A DNA stretch of 64,000 nt from Anaeramoeba flamelloides (Eukaryota > Metamonada > Anaeramoebidae). A program made the position numbers and the translations under genes. The first letter of the stretch is position 1, and every line of letters starts with the position of its first letter. Location of the stretch: positions 15,314,001 through 15,378,000 of the forward strand of contig JANTQA010000047.1 in the NCBI GenBank assembly GCA_027625915.1, in the 5' to 3' direction. The notes under the pieces are model-generated. The model had not been told where the DNA came from and ran no database searches. It was given only the letters and a program-made list of their open reading frames with translations. Positions 36,805 through 47,784 of the stretch are shown here, in pieces.

Positions 36805-37462
36805 AAAAATTAAAAATTTACGCTACTGTTGCATGCCAAGATAAGACACATCCCTCTGTAAAAATTTTAAAAGCTAATTTATTTAAAAAGGCTTTCATTT
36901 TATTATTTCTAAATATAAATGTTGTCGAGGCGATCAGACTCGCAAGCAAAATACCCGATGCAAAAATTAAAATCCTGATTGGTAATAAAATTGCGTATCT
37001 TAGTACCACACCTAACACCCAAGTGAAAAACAAATACCATTCGAAATTCCAGGCTTTAGGTTTTTTCTCTTGAAAGGCAGCAGTGAAATCATCTGCAACG
37101 ATCTTTTGCATGCCCCTTTTCACAAACGAAATCGCCTCAAAGAAATCCCCTTTGATTTTCTCTTTCGAGTCCTCGTTCCTTAAGCCATGAAGCAACCTTC
37201 CAGGCATTGTCCTTTCAAATCTTTTTTGGATAAAAGTCAGCTCAGATTTGCCTGGCCCTCCCATTTGGGTGCCATACCTGATAGATCTACCCTGTACACC
37301 TTGTGATAATTTGACATACGACTTTGAGCGTGGTATCTTCTCAAGGGATTCGCTGTCAGACGTTTCATCTCCAGACTCGTATGACACTTGGGAAAATAAT
37401 GGAGTTTCTTGTGAAGACAACTCTTCTAAGGCTTGTTCAACATCGGATTGTGAAATGGACAT
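32898..37462 (-). CDS. GPAT3/4: Glycerol-3-phosphate acyltransferase, GPAT3/4 type, two exons, 476 aa
   Basis: Exon 1 is 37462-36822, exon 2 33687-32898. The enzyme transfers an acyl chain from acyl-CoA to glycerol-3-phosphate, the first step of ER glycerolipid synthesis. ATG 37462 (MSISQSD) is used because the frame upstream has no ATG. The N-terminal 110 residues are polar; a long hydrophobic segment at about 143-185 (FFTWVLGVVLRYAILLPIRI) matches the membrane hairpin of animal GPAT3/4. Exon 1 ends GTA GC before GTAAAT (phase 2); exon 2 resumes after TTTATAG. The join gives SWHATVA-YHGNVPKN, which fits the family without a gap. Catalytic HX4D is NHTTMID (232-237), then WFERG, FPEGTC (303-308) and PVAIRYN; the downstream DAFWNS and FAERVK blocks also match GPAT3/4. 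Length is near the human 434-456. All motifs look intact. The 3.1 kb intron holds two nested transposon-like elements. Confidence 0.9.
33810..33975 (+). repeat. Interspersed repeat family B, copy 2 (right half)
   Basis: Aligns with 10900-11060 and 47120-47270. It shares an ACTAAAAGATGAAAAA block, AAATCAAAATTATTTCC and TTGTGATTCTTTTAACTGTT. Orientation is the same as the other two copies. Confidence 0.5.
34250..36300. mobile_element. 2.05 kb TIR element R3, non-autonomous
   Basis: Left arm 34250-34443 and right arm 36115-36300 are inverted copies about 190 bp long with high similarity. Terminal sequences read TTGTTGTGAAAAAAGTGTGA and, inverted, CTGTTGTCAGAAAAAAGTGA. A TA dinucleotide flanks both sides (34248-34249 and 36301-36302), and 24473-24800 is an unoccupied copy of the surrounding repeat. 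TA duplication suggests a Tc1/mariner-like mobiliser. No transposase frame is present. The interior holds an AT run at 34588-34605 and a second, nested element. Confidence 0.75.
35440..35898. mobile_element. 459-bp nested MITE-like element
   Basis: Left arm about 35440-35515 and right arm about 35835-35898 are inverted: CTGTTGAGAGAAAAATGTT faces AACATTTTTCTCTCAACAG. The inner ends share TTGGGAACATTA in opposite orientation. The flanks carry TGA on both sides, a possible but weak 3-bp duplication. The termini resemble those of the host element R3, so the two may belong to one superfamily. No coding capacity. Confidence 0.7.
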
Positions 37463-38347
37463 TTTCAAAAAAAAAAAGTAAGAAGAATATTCTTTTCAAA
37501 AAAAATGATTGTGGATGGGAGAAACGATTTTAATCATAGGGTTTTGTAGTCTTGTGTTTACAACAAATATGGACTTGACAAAAATCTCATTTTTTCTAAA
37601 GAGCATTCAGAATTTAGTAAACTTTTCAAAGTATTTATTGGTTTCTTTTTTTGGCTCCGAATCAAAATCAAAAGCTGATTTGAGTGTTTTTGATTTTAAA
37701 GAATTGAAAACAAAGCCAAACAACAAAAATCAAAAATAATGACGACTTTTGCGAACCAATTATTGAAAGTCTTCGTAATTGAAAAGTGAACAACTAAAAT
37801 AAAAATTTGATTGAAGAAAGTTACTTTTTTCCACCAGATCACAAAGAACCTCTCCCTTTACGTTGTTTCAAACAATTCAACTGAAAGATTTTTTGACTTA
37901 AAGATAAAAAGTTGTTCATTTAATATCTTTTTTTGAAAATTACTAAAAGTGTAAAATTTTGAGAACAAGTTCTTAACGATCTCTAATGTCTGTGTTTAAA
38001 CTCTTGGGGGGTGGTTTTTGAGAATCAATTTTTTTTTCGTCACTTTCTTCAAAATTTGTTAAATTTGACTCACTTTTTTATTTGAGCCTTAAATCAAATA
38101 TTTTTGATTAATTCGAAAGAAGAGTGTAATGCCGGGCATTGTAATTATCTCAAATAGAAAGTGAGACAATAAAACCAGATTATTTTGCCGTTTTTGAATT
38201 GAATTTTTCTTGTTAGCCTTGCAAACACTTTTTCTTATGGGGTTACACTGAAATATATGTGGAAGTGAGAAATATGAATATTTTTATTTGTGAGAAAGTA
38301 TTGAAACTCATCTTTTAGTGAGTACTCAAATTTTTTTCTTCTTTTTT

Positions 38348-38516
38348 TGTTATTGGTATTTAATTAGAAACGAGGAAAATTTTCACTTCATTTTCAATTT
38401 CCTTTTTCAAATAAATCAACAAATTAAGGTCTACTTCTTTTGGGAACTCTATTTAAGAAAGTAATATCTGGAAAAGAAAGTGAAAATTTTTTCCTATTAA
38501 TAATTCAAAGACCAGT
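38348..38516 (+). mobile_element. Short hairpin-ended element R6, copy 1
   Basis: About 170 bp. Its left end reads GGTATTTAATTAG-AAAATTTTCACTTC and its right end reads GAAAGTGAAAATTTTTTCC up to AAAGACCAG. It is repeated in inverted orientation at 38794-38968 and again at 46248-46400. It contains AATTTCCTTTTTCAAAT and GGTCTACTTCT. Together copies 1 and 2 look like one 620-bp inverted-repeat unit. Confidence 0.6.
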
Positions 38517-38793
38517 AAAACAACTACTTTGAAATTTTTTCCTTTCTACATTTACCAAAGGGTTAAAATTGATACACTTTGAATAGTATAAAATTACAAA
38601 GTAATTTATATATTTAACTTTTAAATGGGAATTAATTTTCCAATTTTTATTAATAGTTTTAATTGATCAGAAAAATGGAATTTTCGTTTTTTTTATTGTA
38701 AGGTGTCAATCTTGTATTTGGTAAAAATTCTACACTTTCTGATTCTAAAAATCTGTTATAGTAGGGTTTAAGTTAGGATCTTATCACCATCAA

Positions 38794-38968
38794 TACTGGT
38801 ATTTGAATTCTAAATGGGAAATAATTTTCACTTTCTTTTCCAGATTTTTCTTTTATAAATACAGCTCTCGAACAGAAGTAGACCTCAGTTTGTATGATAA
38901 TTTGAAAAAGGAAATTGTAAAATGCAGTGAAATTGTTTCCCATTTATAATTCAAATAAAAATAATGAA
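38794..38968 (-). mobile_element. Short hairpin-ended element R6, copy 2
   Basis: Inverted relative to 38348-38516. It begins ACTGGTATTTGAATTCTAAA and includes AATTTTCACTTTCTTTTCCAG, AGAAGTAGACCTC and TTTGAAAAAGGAAATTGTAA. Non-coding. Confidence 0.6.
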
Positions 38969-38977
38969 ATAAGCAAG

Positions 38978-39897
38978 TGTTTTTCAGCGTTATGGTATCA
39001 GCTACATTAGATATGCCAAGAATGTTTTTTTTTTCTTGCTACACTAAACTTCAAAGAATTTGCTCGTTAATGATATTGATAGTTATAGAATTAATAGAAA
39101 AAAATTTTCATTTTGTTTTCCTTTTTCTTTTTCAAAGGGATTCACTAATTACAACCCACTTTTTAGAAAATTCTATTTGTAAACAAAAATTAAGGATGTT
39201 TTTTTCAAAATCAATTCTCTCGATATACAACAAATGTTATCCTTTTATCAAGATTGAGAATACTTATGATCTTTTATATAAAGATTAATAGAAATTATTT
39301 TTTTTAAAAAATACAAGTTTTTTTTTACTAGCCTTAATTTTTTTTTTATTGTAAAAATTCACTTTCGTAAGGACTTCAAATGGTAATTAGAAATACATCC
39401 AAGAAGGTATTAATTCAATTATTTTTTCTGTTATACTTGTTATTAGTACTTTTGTACAAATTGTACATATTAATTGAATTATTTCTTATACAATTAAATA
39501 CTATTTTTCATTAGAGCATATGGTAAATCTGTATTTAACAAAAAAAAAAAAAAACCAGTAAAAAAATCCATTTTTTTTTTCAAAAAATAATTTATATTAA
39601 TGTTTTTATTAAAAATCATAAGTGCCCCAATCTTGATAAAAGGATAACATTTGTTGTGTATCGAGAGAATTGATTTTAAATAAACATCCTTAATTTTTGT
39701 TTACAAATAGAATTTTCTAAAAAGAAGATAATAATTTGTAACTCTTTTTGAAAAAGAATCAGGAAATTGAAAAGATTTTTTTTCTATTTGTTCGATAACT
39801 ATCAGTATCATTAAGGAACAAATTCCATGAAGTTTAATGTAAAAAAAAAAAACCATTCTTGATATATTTAATGTAGTTGATATCACATCGCTAGCAC
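38978..39897. mobile_element. 920-bp fold-back element
   Basis: Arms 38978-39258 and 39628-39897 are reverse complements with good similarity over about 270 bp. Examples: TTTTATCAAGATTG versus CTTGATAAAAGG, and CAATTCTCTCGATATACAAC versus GTGTATCGAGAGAATTG. The 370-bp spacer is low complexity. No coding capacity. Long arms and a short loop are typical of fold-back or MITE-derived elements. Confidence 0.7.
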
Positions 39898-40311
39898 ACC
39901 ACCACTAATATAAATATGAATTGTGTAGCAAGTTTGAAAACTTTTTTAATGTTAAATTGATGGAAGAAATTTCTATGGGATGTCCGATATTCTTAGTTCA
40001 TGACTTGAAAAGATCTCACAATGCATTAATAAAAATATTAAAAAAAAACATGAAAAGTGAAACAAGGGTTTTTTTAGGTGTGGAGATTATTGTAATAACA
40101 GTATTCACAGCAACAGCAAAAGAAAAAATACAGAAAAGATAATGAAAAAACAATCACATATTAAAAATTTTTTTAATAACATTAACCATAATATTAGTTT
40201 TTACTTTATTTTTCTTATCAATAAGGAATTACTTTAGTCAAGAATACCTGTAAAAAAAAAAAAAAAAGAATAAAAAAGAGGGTGGGTGGTAAATCTTCTT
40301 AAAGTAAACTA

Positions 40312-40893
40312 TTTTTCAAAAATTTTGACTCACTTTATAATGTTAATGGGAGCTGTTTTGAGGGTTTATTTCAGTATTCTTTACAAAAAATATTTTCCAA
40401 ATTTTTATCAGCAGAATCATTTTTTCTAATTTTACAAATTTTAGTTTTGCTTTTTCAAATTTTTGTTTTTCTTTTTCTTTTTCTTTCTTTTTCTTTTTCT
40501 TTTTTTTTCTTGTTTTTTTTTTTTTTAAAAAAGATCATGCGGAAAAAAAAAAGAGATCTTCGAAAAGACAAATAATCACTAAGAAAATTGAGACTATGTA
40601 ATGTTTTTGAAAATGGATTTAATTATTCATAAAAAATCTCGTCGTTCAACTTTTTTTTTGTTGAAAGTTCAGTAATACAAAATCCGTAATGCTCATTTTA
40701 AAAATTGTGACTCACTTTTTTTTAGTTTTTGGTTTTATTTTTTTTAATTTTTAATCTATCAGGCTTTTATACATTTAGAATGACTTAAAAGTGAATTACA
40801 ACCCAGGTTTAGTTATTAATTGTTCTTGAATACTAAAGGATAATTTTTTTTTTTCAATTTATTATTTCAGGTGAGTCACAATTTTTGAAAAAG
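40312..40893 (+). mobile_element. MITE-like element R2, copy 2 (most complete)
   Basis: About 580 bp with terminal inverted repeats: TTTTTCAAAAATTTTGACTC at the left and GAGTCACAATTTTTGAAAAA at the right. The interior has Lys-codon-like T/C tracts, AAAAGACAAATAATCA and ATTGAGACTATGTAATG blocks shared with copies at 11340-11795 and 45177-45710. No transposase. Confidence 0.65.
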
Positions 40894-43482
40894 AGTTTAG
40901 AAAGATTTGTTATTTTCGTTCTCAAATGACATATCTTTAGCTTATTATGATTTTTAAATGTTAGCTAATTATGTATTTTTTTTTTCAAATGTTTTTTCCA
41001 AAATCATAATATGGTGATGAAAGTACCCTGGGTTCAAAATATTTAAAAATATCCAATGTGTTATAATATTTTAATCTTGTGATTTATATTCATTTTTTTT
41101 TTTTTTTTGCTTTTAAATAAATTCCACCAAATTATTTTTGGCAAATTAAGTAATCATTAAAAGATCGATTGTGATTTTCTTGAACCCATTTTGGGTACAA
41201 GTTATACAATTAATTGGAAAACGAATTCAATAAAATTTTCATTCGGTTTTACAATATTTTTTACATAGATTAAATTTCACTTTTCATATTTTAATTCTAA
41301 AACTCTTAGTTATATTACCAAACTTTTTAGAATTTTGGAACTTGTGAGATTTATCAAAACTTTAATTATTTTATTCTCATTGATTTTAAGGAAAGCTCAA
41401 TTAAAAAAATCTATTTTGTTGTTGAATGTACAACGGGAATATAACAAGTTAAAACACACAAAACAAAATATTTTATATTTAAAAAAATGTCAATATGAAG
41501 ATTAAATTTGCAAAAATTTTCTAATCATACATAAAAAATTACCATTGTTTCATTCAATTTAAAAGAATAATATTAATCACTGAAAAAAATTTCTAAAAAA
41601 AATTCCTTTTGAAAATTACTCGTTTAAAAAATACCCCTTTACTGTTATTTAGAAGTCGAAATCCAACAGAATTACCAACCCATACACCCAAATTAAATAT
41701 TAAACATCAATTTAGATTTTTTTAAAATATCTTATTGTTGGTAATAGTATAAATTATAATAAAACCTTTCCACAGAAATATGCAAAAAAATAATAATTAT
41801 TTTTAAACAAAAAAAGAAGAAAAATAGAAAGAAAAATAATCATAAAATAAGAATATTAAAAAAAAAATAAAAATAAAAAAATAAAAAACTGAAAAAAAAA
41901 TTTTTTTGAAGCTCATTATTATTAAATGTATTATTAGTTATTTCATTTTCTCTCATAATTTTATTGATCGGTACCATCTAAAAACACATATTCTATGATT
42001 TCATGTTTGATAACAATTAACAAAAATAACTTATTATAATCGCTCCCCTAAGAAGTTAATTGTAGTGTAAGTAAATTTGATATATCGAAAGTTAACTTAC
42101 AATTATCATTTCTTTCTTTCTTTTCTTTTTTTTTTTTTCAATACCAGGTATATTAAAGAAAACTCATATTGTTATTTTTGTTTTTCTTACTGTTTTAATT
42201 AAAAAAAAATAAAAAATAACTCAAAAAATTAAAATTAAATAATATGAAAATTTCATTTTTTAGTCTATTTTCAATAATTTATGAAATTTCTCGAAATTAA
42301 AAAAATTAACTAGGTAATATTCTTTTTCTGATATTAAGAGTATAAATAATAAATTATTATTGTGAGAAATAATGAATTGTTTTTCTGAAATAAATTTTTT
42401 TGATTACATTTATTTGTGTTTTTAAAATTATTTTAATTTGTTCGATAATATTTAATATATTAGGAAATGATACTAAAACCTTTTAATAAGTTTAATCTTT
42501 GAATTGTTACTAACTTGCTGAAAAAATCAAGATGGTATTATTTATTATTATGTGAAAATAACTAAATTACATAATATTTCTTTAGATTATAAGTTGAATT
42601 TTACACATTTTTTAAAAAAGTATTTTAGGAAAATTTTTGGATTTAGAGTTGTAGTGATTTTTCGTATAGATTTTTATTTAAAACCAACAAGAAAAAATTG
42701 ATTCAAAAAAACTGCTTTGAATCAAAGAATTTATATTTTTGTTCATTCCTAAAATAATTCAAGTAAAGTGTTTTTGTAATTAAATAATTTTCTATACTGA
42801 ATTATTTCAAGAATTTGTGGTTTTATTTTTTAAATAATATTTTTGTACCCCTCATTTACTGGTAATTCGATTTCAATCTTCTTTCAAAGAAAATAATTTT
42901 TTTTTTAAATAATTCAGAGATATATTGGATTTAGAACTTTTCCAAAATGAGAGAAATGGATCAAACTTTTAAAAAAAAGAATAATTCATTTTGGAAAACT
43001 AGCATTTAAAGTAAGTATGGATATTATTAGAATAATATTTTTACTTTCTTTTTCAATTTTAAGATCCATTAATTTTTTTGAATTTGCCATTAAATCCAAC
43101 GGAAGGTTGTTTTTTTTAAAGGTTACTAGCCCTTCCAAAAAAAAAGCCTATTGTCAAAATCCAAATAAAATTCCAAACACTTACATCCCAACTACCTAAC
43201 CTAACCTAAAAAGAGCTCTACTTTAGATAGCTCTTATAAAACATTCTAAAATGCTGGATTTTAAAAAATAATAAATAATTACATTTAACAAACATTTTAG
43301 GCCAAACTCTTGGAGATCTTTGAAATGAAAAACCTCATTAATTTAAAAAATAAAGTCTAAAGAGGAAAAAAACAACAAAGATTTTAAATTTTTCAAAATA
43401 AATCAATAAACAGTCCTCAACCAACAATGAGAAATTCATTTATTGTGCTCAATTGCTGATTAAACAAATTTTATTTTTATTT

Positions 43483-44300
43483 TTACATCAAAAAGCATTT
43501 TAATTTCCAACCTTTTTTTTTATTTCTTTTTCCTTTTTCTTTCTTTCTTTCAGGCTCCATACCTTTTGAAATTCTTTTAATTTCTCTTACTAACTCAAAA
43601 AAGGATTCCTCGACATTCGTTCTTGTCTTGGCAGAAGTTTCCATAAAGGGACAGTTGAAACTTTTAGCCAAATCTCGTCCTTCTTCTTGGGAGACTTGTC
43701 TTTCATTCTCAAGATCATTTTTATTTCCTACAATGATCATTGGGACTTCGTCCGAGTCTTTAGCTTGGGTGATTTGCTCTCTAAAACTGGAGACTTCGTC
43801 AAGGGAGTTTCTTGAGTTGATTGCATAAACAATTAAAAATCCTTCACCTTCTCTCATGTACGAGTCTCTCATTGCGGAGTATTCCTCTTGCCCTGCAGTA
43901 TCAAGAATATCTAACAAGCATGTTTCTTCATCAATGACAACTTGTCTCCTATATGAGTCTTCGATTGTTGGATCTTTTGTTTGGAAAATTTCAAGAAGAA
44001 AGAGATTGTTGTATTTTGTTAGTTTGAGTGTTTTGTTCGAGTAGTTTCGAATTGAAAAGGTTTAGAATTGAAAAAGAAGAAATTTTATTTTTTTTCATTT
44101 TAGGATCTTAAACTGAAGGTTGTTTTAAATGGTTACTCATTGTTATTAACAGTCTGTTCATTCTCAAGAAAATGAAAAACAAAAAAAAAATTAAAGCACA
44201 AACCATAAACATCAACAAAATGGTTTTGTACCAATTGTATCGTTAGTGCAGATTTGCCAACACCGCCACCACCAACTACAACAATTTTATATTCAGTCAT
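43483..44300 (-). CDS. ras: Ras GTPase, two exons, 195 aa
   Basis: Exon 1 is 44300-44204 and exon 2 43973-43483, separated by a 230-bp intron (GTTTGT...AAAAG, phase 1). A membrane-anchored switch cycling between GDP and GTP. Seen: P-loop GGGGVGKS (10-17), switch [10 protein letters not shown] across the splice junction, [11 protein letters not shown] (57-67), NKND (116-119) and ETSAK (143-147). Gly12, Gly13 and Gln61 equivalents are wild type. Residue 11, usually Ala in Ras, is Gly. The Lys/Arg-rich tail ends in CFLM, a CaaX box expected to be farnesylated, with the polybasic stretch favouring plasma membrane. The effector loop is the classic Ras type rather than Rap or Rab. Length is normal. 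It lies between intergenic R2 copies but has no operon partner. Strongly supported. Confidence 0.95.
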
Positions 44301-45176
44301 TTTGTATAGATTTAAATGTGATCAAAAAAGGGTTTAGAATCAAAACAGAATAGGAATAAATAAAGAAAAAAAATCGATAAAGAAGAAAACAAAAAAAATA
44401 AAATTATTTTAAAAAAATCTGTTTTGAATTCAATTTGCTGAGGAATCTGTTTTTTTATTGAAGTCAAAATTATTGTTCTTTTTGAGACAAATCAGAATTT
44501 GTCCAAGTAGTTTTTTAAAGAAAAAGAATATATTGTTGAGAAAAAAAGCCTAACGGGGTTATTAATTTCTAATCTTAATAGATCGTAAAAATAAAAAGTA
44601 AAATCAATTAATAAAATAAAAAATCAATGATTAAATACAAAATGGTACATACAACAATATCGGTTTCTTTAATACTATCTCATTATAATGAAATTGTTTT
44701 TATTGATCAATTATTAAAAATTTGTATAAAAATTTAACTTTTTTTGCGATCTCCAAAACAACAATCAAAATGTTTGATATAAAAGGACATTTAAATTGTT
44801 TTTTGTTGATTGAATTGATAATAAATAAATGAAATATTCTTTGAAGTTATTTTGTTTCTATTTTATATTGATTTTACTCTGAATTTTTAGTTTATATTGA
44901 GATTCGAAATTAAAGATTGTGTTTTGCTTTTTTTCTCTATTTCACTTTTTTACCCCAAATGGTGACTATTTGTTTCCCTTAAAGGTCGAGGTTCACTAAT
45001 CATTTTTTGGTTTATTTGAATAAATCTAAATATAATGGAAATAAGTTTGCTACTAGTTGTTATATTAATTAATATTTTCTTGATTTTTAAACTTCAAAAA
45101 GGGATGGAGGCCGATTAGGAATAGGAGATCCAATTGTTTTTAAAAAATTTTTACTGTTAATTGTTATAATAAACTC

Positions 45177-45710
45177 CATTTCAAAAACTTTGAAATATCT
45201 GAAAGAATAAATTGAAAAACAAAATATTTTTTATAGTATTCAAAAACAACCAATAAATAAAAATGATTCATAATTCACTTGTAAATCATTCTAAATATAA
45301 AAAAACCTGATACTATAATGAGTAATAAAAAAAAAATAAAACCAAAAACGAAAAAAAAAGTTAGTCATAATTTTTGAAATCAGCATTTCAGATTTTTTAT
45401 TACTGAAATTTCACTAGAAGAAAGCTAAACAACAACAAGATTTTTTACTAATAATTAAATTTATTTTAAAAGACATTACATAGTCTCTATTTTGCGAGTG
45501 ATTCTTGGTCTTTTCATGGATCTTTTTTTTTTCTACAAGATCTTTACAAAAAAAAAAAAAAAAAACAAAAAAAAAAACAAAAATTTGTAAAATTAGAAAA
45601 AATGATACTTATCCAAAAATTGAAAATATTTTTTTGATAAAAAATCTGTAATAAACTCTCAAAACGAATTTCAATAAAACTATTAAGTGAGTCAAAATTT
45701 TTAAAAAATA
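45177..45710 (-). mobile_element. MITE-like element R2, copy 3
   Basis: Reverse-oriented relative to 40312-40893. Its right end is AAGTGAGTCAAAATTTTTAA at about 45685-45704; its left end is the degenerate TTTCAAAAACTTTGAAATAT. Interior blocks include ACATTACATAGTCTC and GATTCTTGGTCTTTT. About 530 bp, no coding. Confidence 0.6.
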
Positions 45711-46247
45711 GTTGTGAATCATAAGATGACTAATATGTTTATTAAAAACAAATAAATTGATCTATTACAGTAGAAATAGAAAATATTTAAAAAAGTAATA
45801 ATAAAGAATTAATTCTGTATAGTATATCTGACTTATATTTTAAAATAGTAAATTCTTAAAAAAGTATTTTTTTGTGAAAAAATTGGAATTTTCGAATTTC
45901 AAATTAAGATCCATAATCTCAATTTTTTTCCAAGAATTAAAATAGTTTTAGGACATTAATAAATCTATAATCAAATAACTATACTCACACATAATGGAGA
46001 TATTTTATATTACTATATATAAACTCTGTTTCAGCCAAAGTGGACATATTTATTTTTCAAATATCAATTATTTTATATAATTGACCTTTGAATAACATAT
46101 AAGAAATAACCAAAATAATAGACATCAAAGAATTGTTGATATATGTATGTAAGAAAACTAAAAAATCAATAGATTTTCTTACAAATTGAAAAACTCATAT
46201 TCTTCGGAACTATTGACAAAAACAACAATGTTCGTTTTGAAATTCTA

Positions 46248-46400
46248 CTGGTATTTGATAATAAATATGAAAAATTTTTCACTTCATTTTACATATTTTT
46301 CTTTTAGAAATCAAGCCCCCAAACGAAGTTTGTTGGTATTTGTGGTCTCTATTTGAAAAAGGAAATGAAAATGAAGTGAAAATTATTCAAATTTATTAGA
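46248..46400 (+). mobile_element. Short hairpin-ended element R6, copy 3
   Basis: About 150 bp. Starts ACTGGTATTTGATAATAAAT, holds TTTTTCACTTCATTTTACAT, then the inverted half TTTGAAAAAGGAAATGAAAA and GAAGTGAAAATTATT. It matches 38348-38516 and 38794-38968. Confidence 0.55.
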
Positions 46401-46404
46401 CAAA

Positions 46405-46723
46405 TATTAAGTCCTTAGAACTAATATAATTCCAATAGAAATCAATATCATTTCTCAACAATCATTCCCATAGTTTCAATAACCTTAGAATTGTATATTT
46501 TTACCAAGTGACTATTGATCTTGCAATAAAAATAAATTTTTGCAACTGAATGACGTTTTAAAAAAAAAATCGAAAAAAAAAACAAAAATATGAATAAATG
46601 TGAAAAAATGATTTCAATTTTGAAAATTTCCAAAATAAAATTTTTCATCTAATATCTATGCAAACCCTTTAAACATATGTATTATACCATTACAACTGGG
46701 CTCATTTGACTGAAAAATAGTTT
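46405..46723 (-). repeat. Interspersed repeat family R1, copy 3
   Basis: Reverse complement of 49293-49600 by eye. Its right edge reads GACTGAAAAATAGTTT and it includes TTCAATTTTGAAAATTTCC and TTGCAACTGAATGACG. The translated frame on the minus strand resembles the frame of copy 2 (see findings). Confidence 0.6.
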
Positions 46724-46899
46724 ATATATATATATATATAAATAAATACAAACTAAATTCCAAAATTTTGTATACAGTTTAAACAGTTAAAAGAATCACA
46801 ATAATATTTTTTTTCCAGCCAAACTATAAAACTACATTTAAGAAATAACAGACCATTGGATTTTTATAGATGTTTTTACATAAGTAATAAAAATATAAT

Positions 46900-47270
46900 A
46901 GAAAAAAAAAAAAAATTAGTGTGTCCAAAATGATGAAAAAAGCTGAACATAAAAAATGTATTGATAAATTTGTTGAAATTTCACTTAGAATTGTTTATGG
47001 ATCAAATGATAAGATACCCTCAACCAATTCTATGTGATTTTTCAATTTAAAAAACTCAAGACTAACTTTCAATCAATCATCTAAAAAAAATCTCAAGATC
47101 TAATGAAACAGATTACATAACGGGAAAAATAGGAAATGAAAACAAAACTAAGAAAATAATATTTTTGTAAAATCAAAATTATTACAAATTGAATGTAAAG
47201 TGTAGTATTGCTATTCTTTCAACCGTTTAAACTATGTCGAAATTTTAAGAATTTGGTTCGTCTTATAGGA
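46900..47270 (+). repeat. Interspersed repeat family B, copy 3
   Basis: Matches 10690-11060 along most of its length. Shared blocks include GGATCAAATGATAAGATAC, GAAATGAAAACAAAACTA and AAATCAAAATTATTACAAAT. Non-coding. Confidence 0.5.
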
Positions 47271-47784
47271 TAACTACCCCCTTAAATAATTATTTGTTTC
47301 CAATAGTTAATATTGTTTATCAAGTAAAAATAAAAAAAATAAAAAACATAATTTTATGATATTTCTAAAGATAACGAGTCAAAGATAATTCAGTTTCATC
47401 ATAATTTTTTTTGTATTTATTCAACAAAAAGATATTTTCAATAAAATCATTTCTTTTTCTTTAATTAAGAAAATTTCAAAGTAAAAAGGAAAATATCAAA
47501 AAAAAAAAAAATATTTCTAAAAAACAATATTATAAATTTTTTATTTCAATTAGTTTCTAGAATTTTTATTTGAAATGATCAAATAAAAAATTTGGGAAAT
47601 AATATTTTTTTTTTTTATGAAATTATTTTTTTAAAATACCTTCAAAATTTTAATTTATTATATTTTTTTTATTCAAAAAAAAAAAAAATTGATAAAAAAA
47701 ACAAGCAAAATATTTTATGAAAATAAAGATATATAAATTTTCAAAATAATAGCTAAATATTTAATAATGACTATGAAATTTTAT

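Larger units (their letters stand above)
33688..36821 (-). other. Inferred 3.13 kb intron of the GPAT gene
   Basis: Donor GTAAAT at 36821, acceptor TTTTATAG ending at 33688. It contains a family B repeat (33810-33975) and the outer element (34250-36300) with a nested element (35440-35898). An A-run of about 26 lies near the donor (36777-36802). No protein-coding sequence; the plus-strand frame 36505-36813 is low complexity. Confidence 0.8.
37463..43482. other. 6 kb intergenic region with MITE-like elements
   Basis: No gene is supported. It contains two inverted short elements (38348-38516 and 38794-38968), a fold-back element (38978-39897) and element R2 copy 2 (40312-40893). Past 41000 the DNA is homopolymer-rich with no recognised content. 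The open frame 39921-40142 has a hydrophobic segment but no ATG at its 5' end and no family. The last few hundred bases lie downstream of the Ras stop and read as trailer. Confidence 0.55.
44301..47784. other. Intergenic region with repeats
   Basis: Between the Ras 5' end and the 3' end of the ankyrin kinase. It contains R2 copy 3 (45177-45710), an R6 copy (46248-46400), an R1 copy (46405-46723) and a family B copy (46900-47270). No gene is supported. Confidence 0.55.

Noticed and set aside
39921-40142. 73-codon plus frame with a hydrophobic segment
   Set aside because: It starts at TTG, abuts a fold-back element and matches nothing recognised.
40312-45710. A 5.4 kb composite transposon carrying Ras between inverted R2 copies
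   Set aside because: Each R2 copy is a complete element with its own two ends, and a third copy lies elsewhere; chance opposite insertions explain the pair.
46448-46648. Minus frame as a small gene
   Set aside because: It lies within repeat R1 and is Phe-rich; kept only as a remark about repeat frames.
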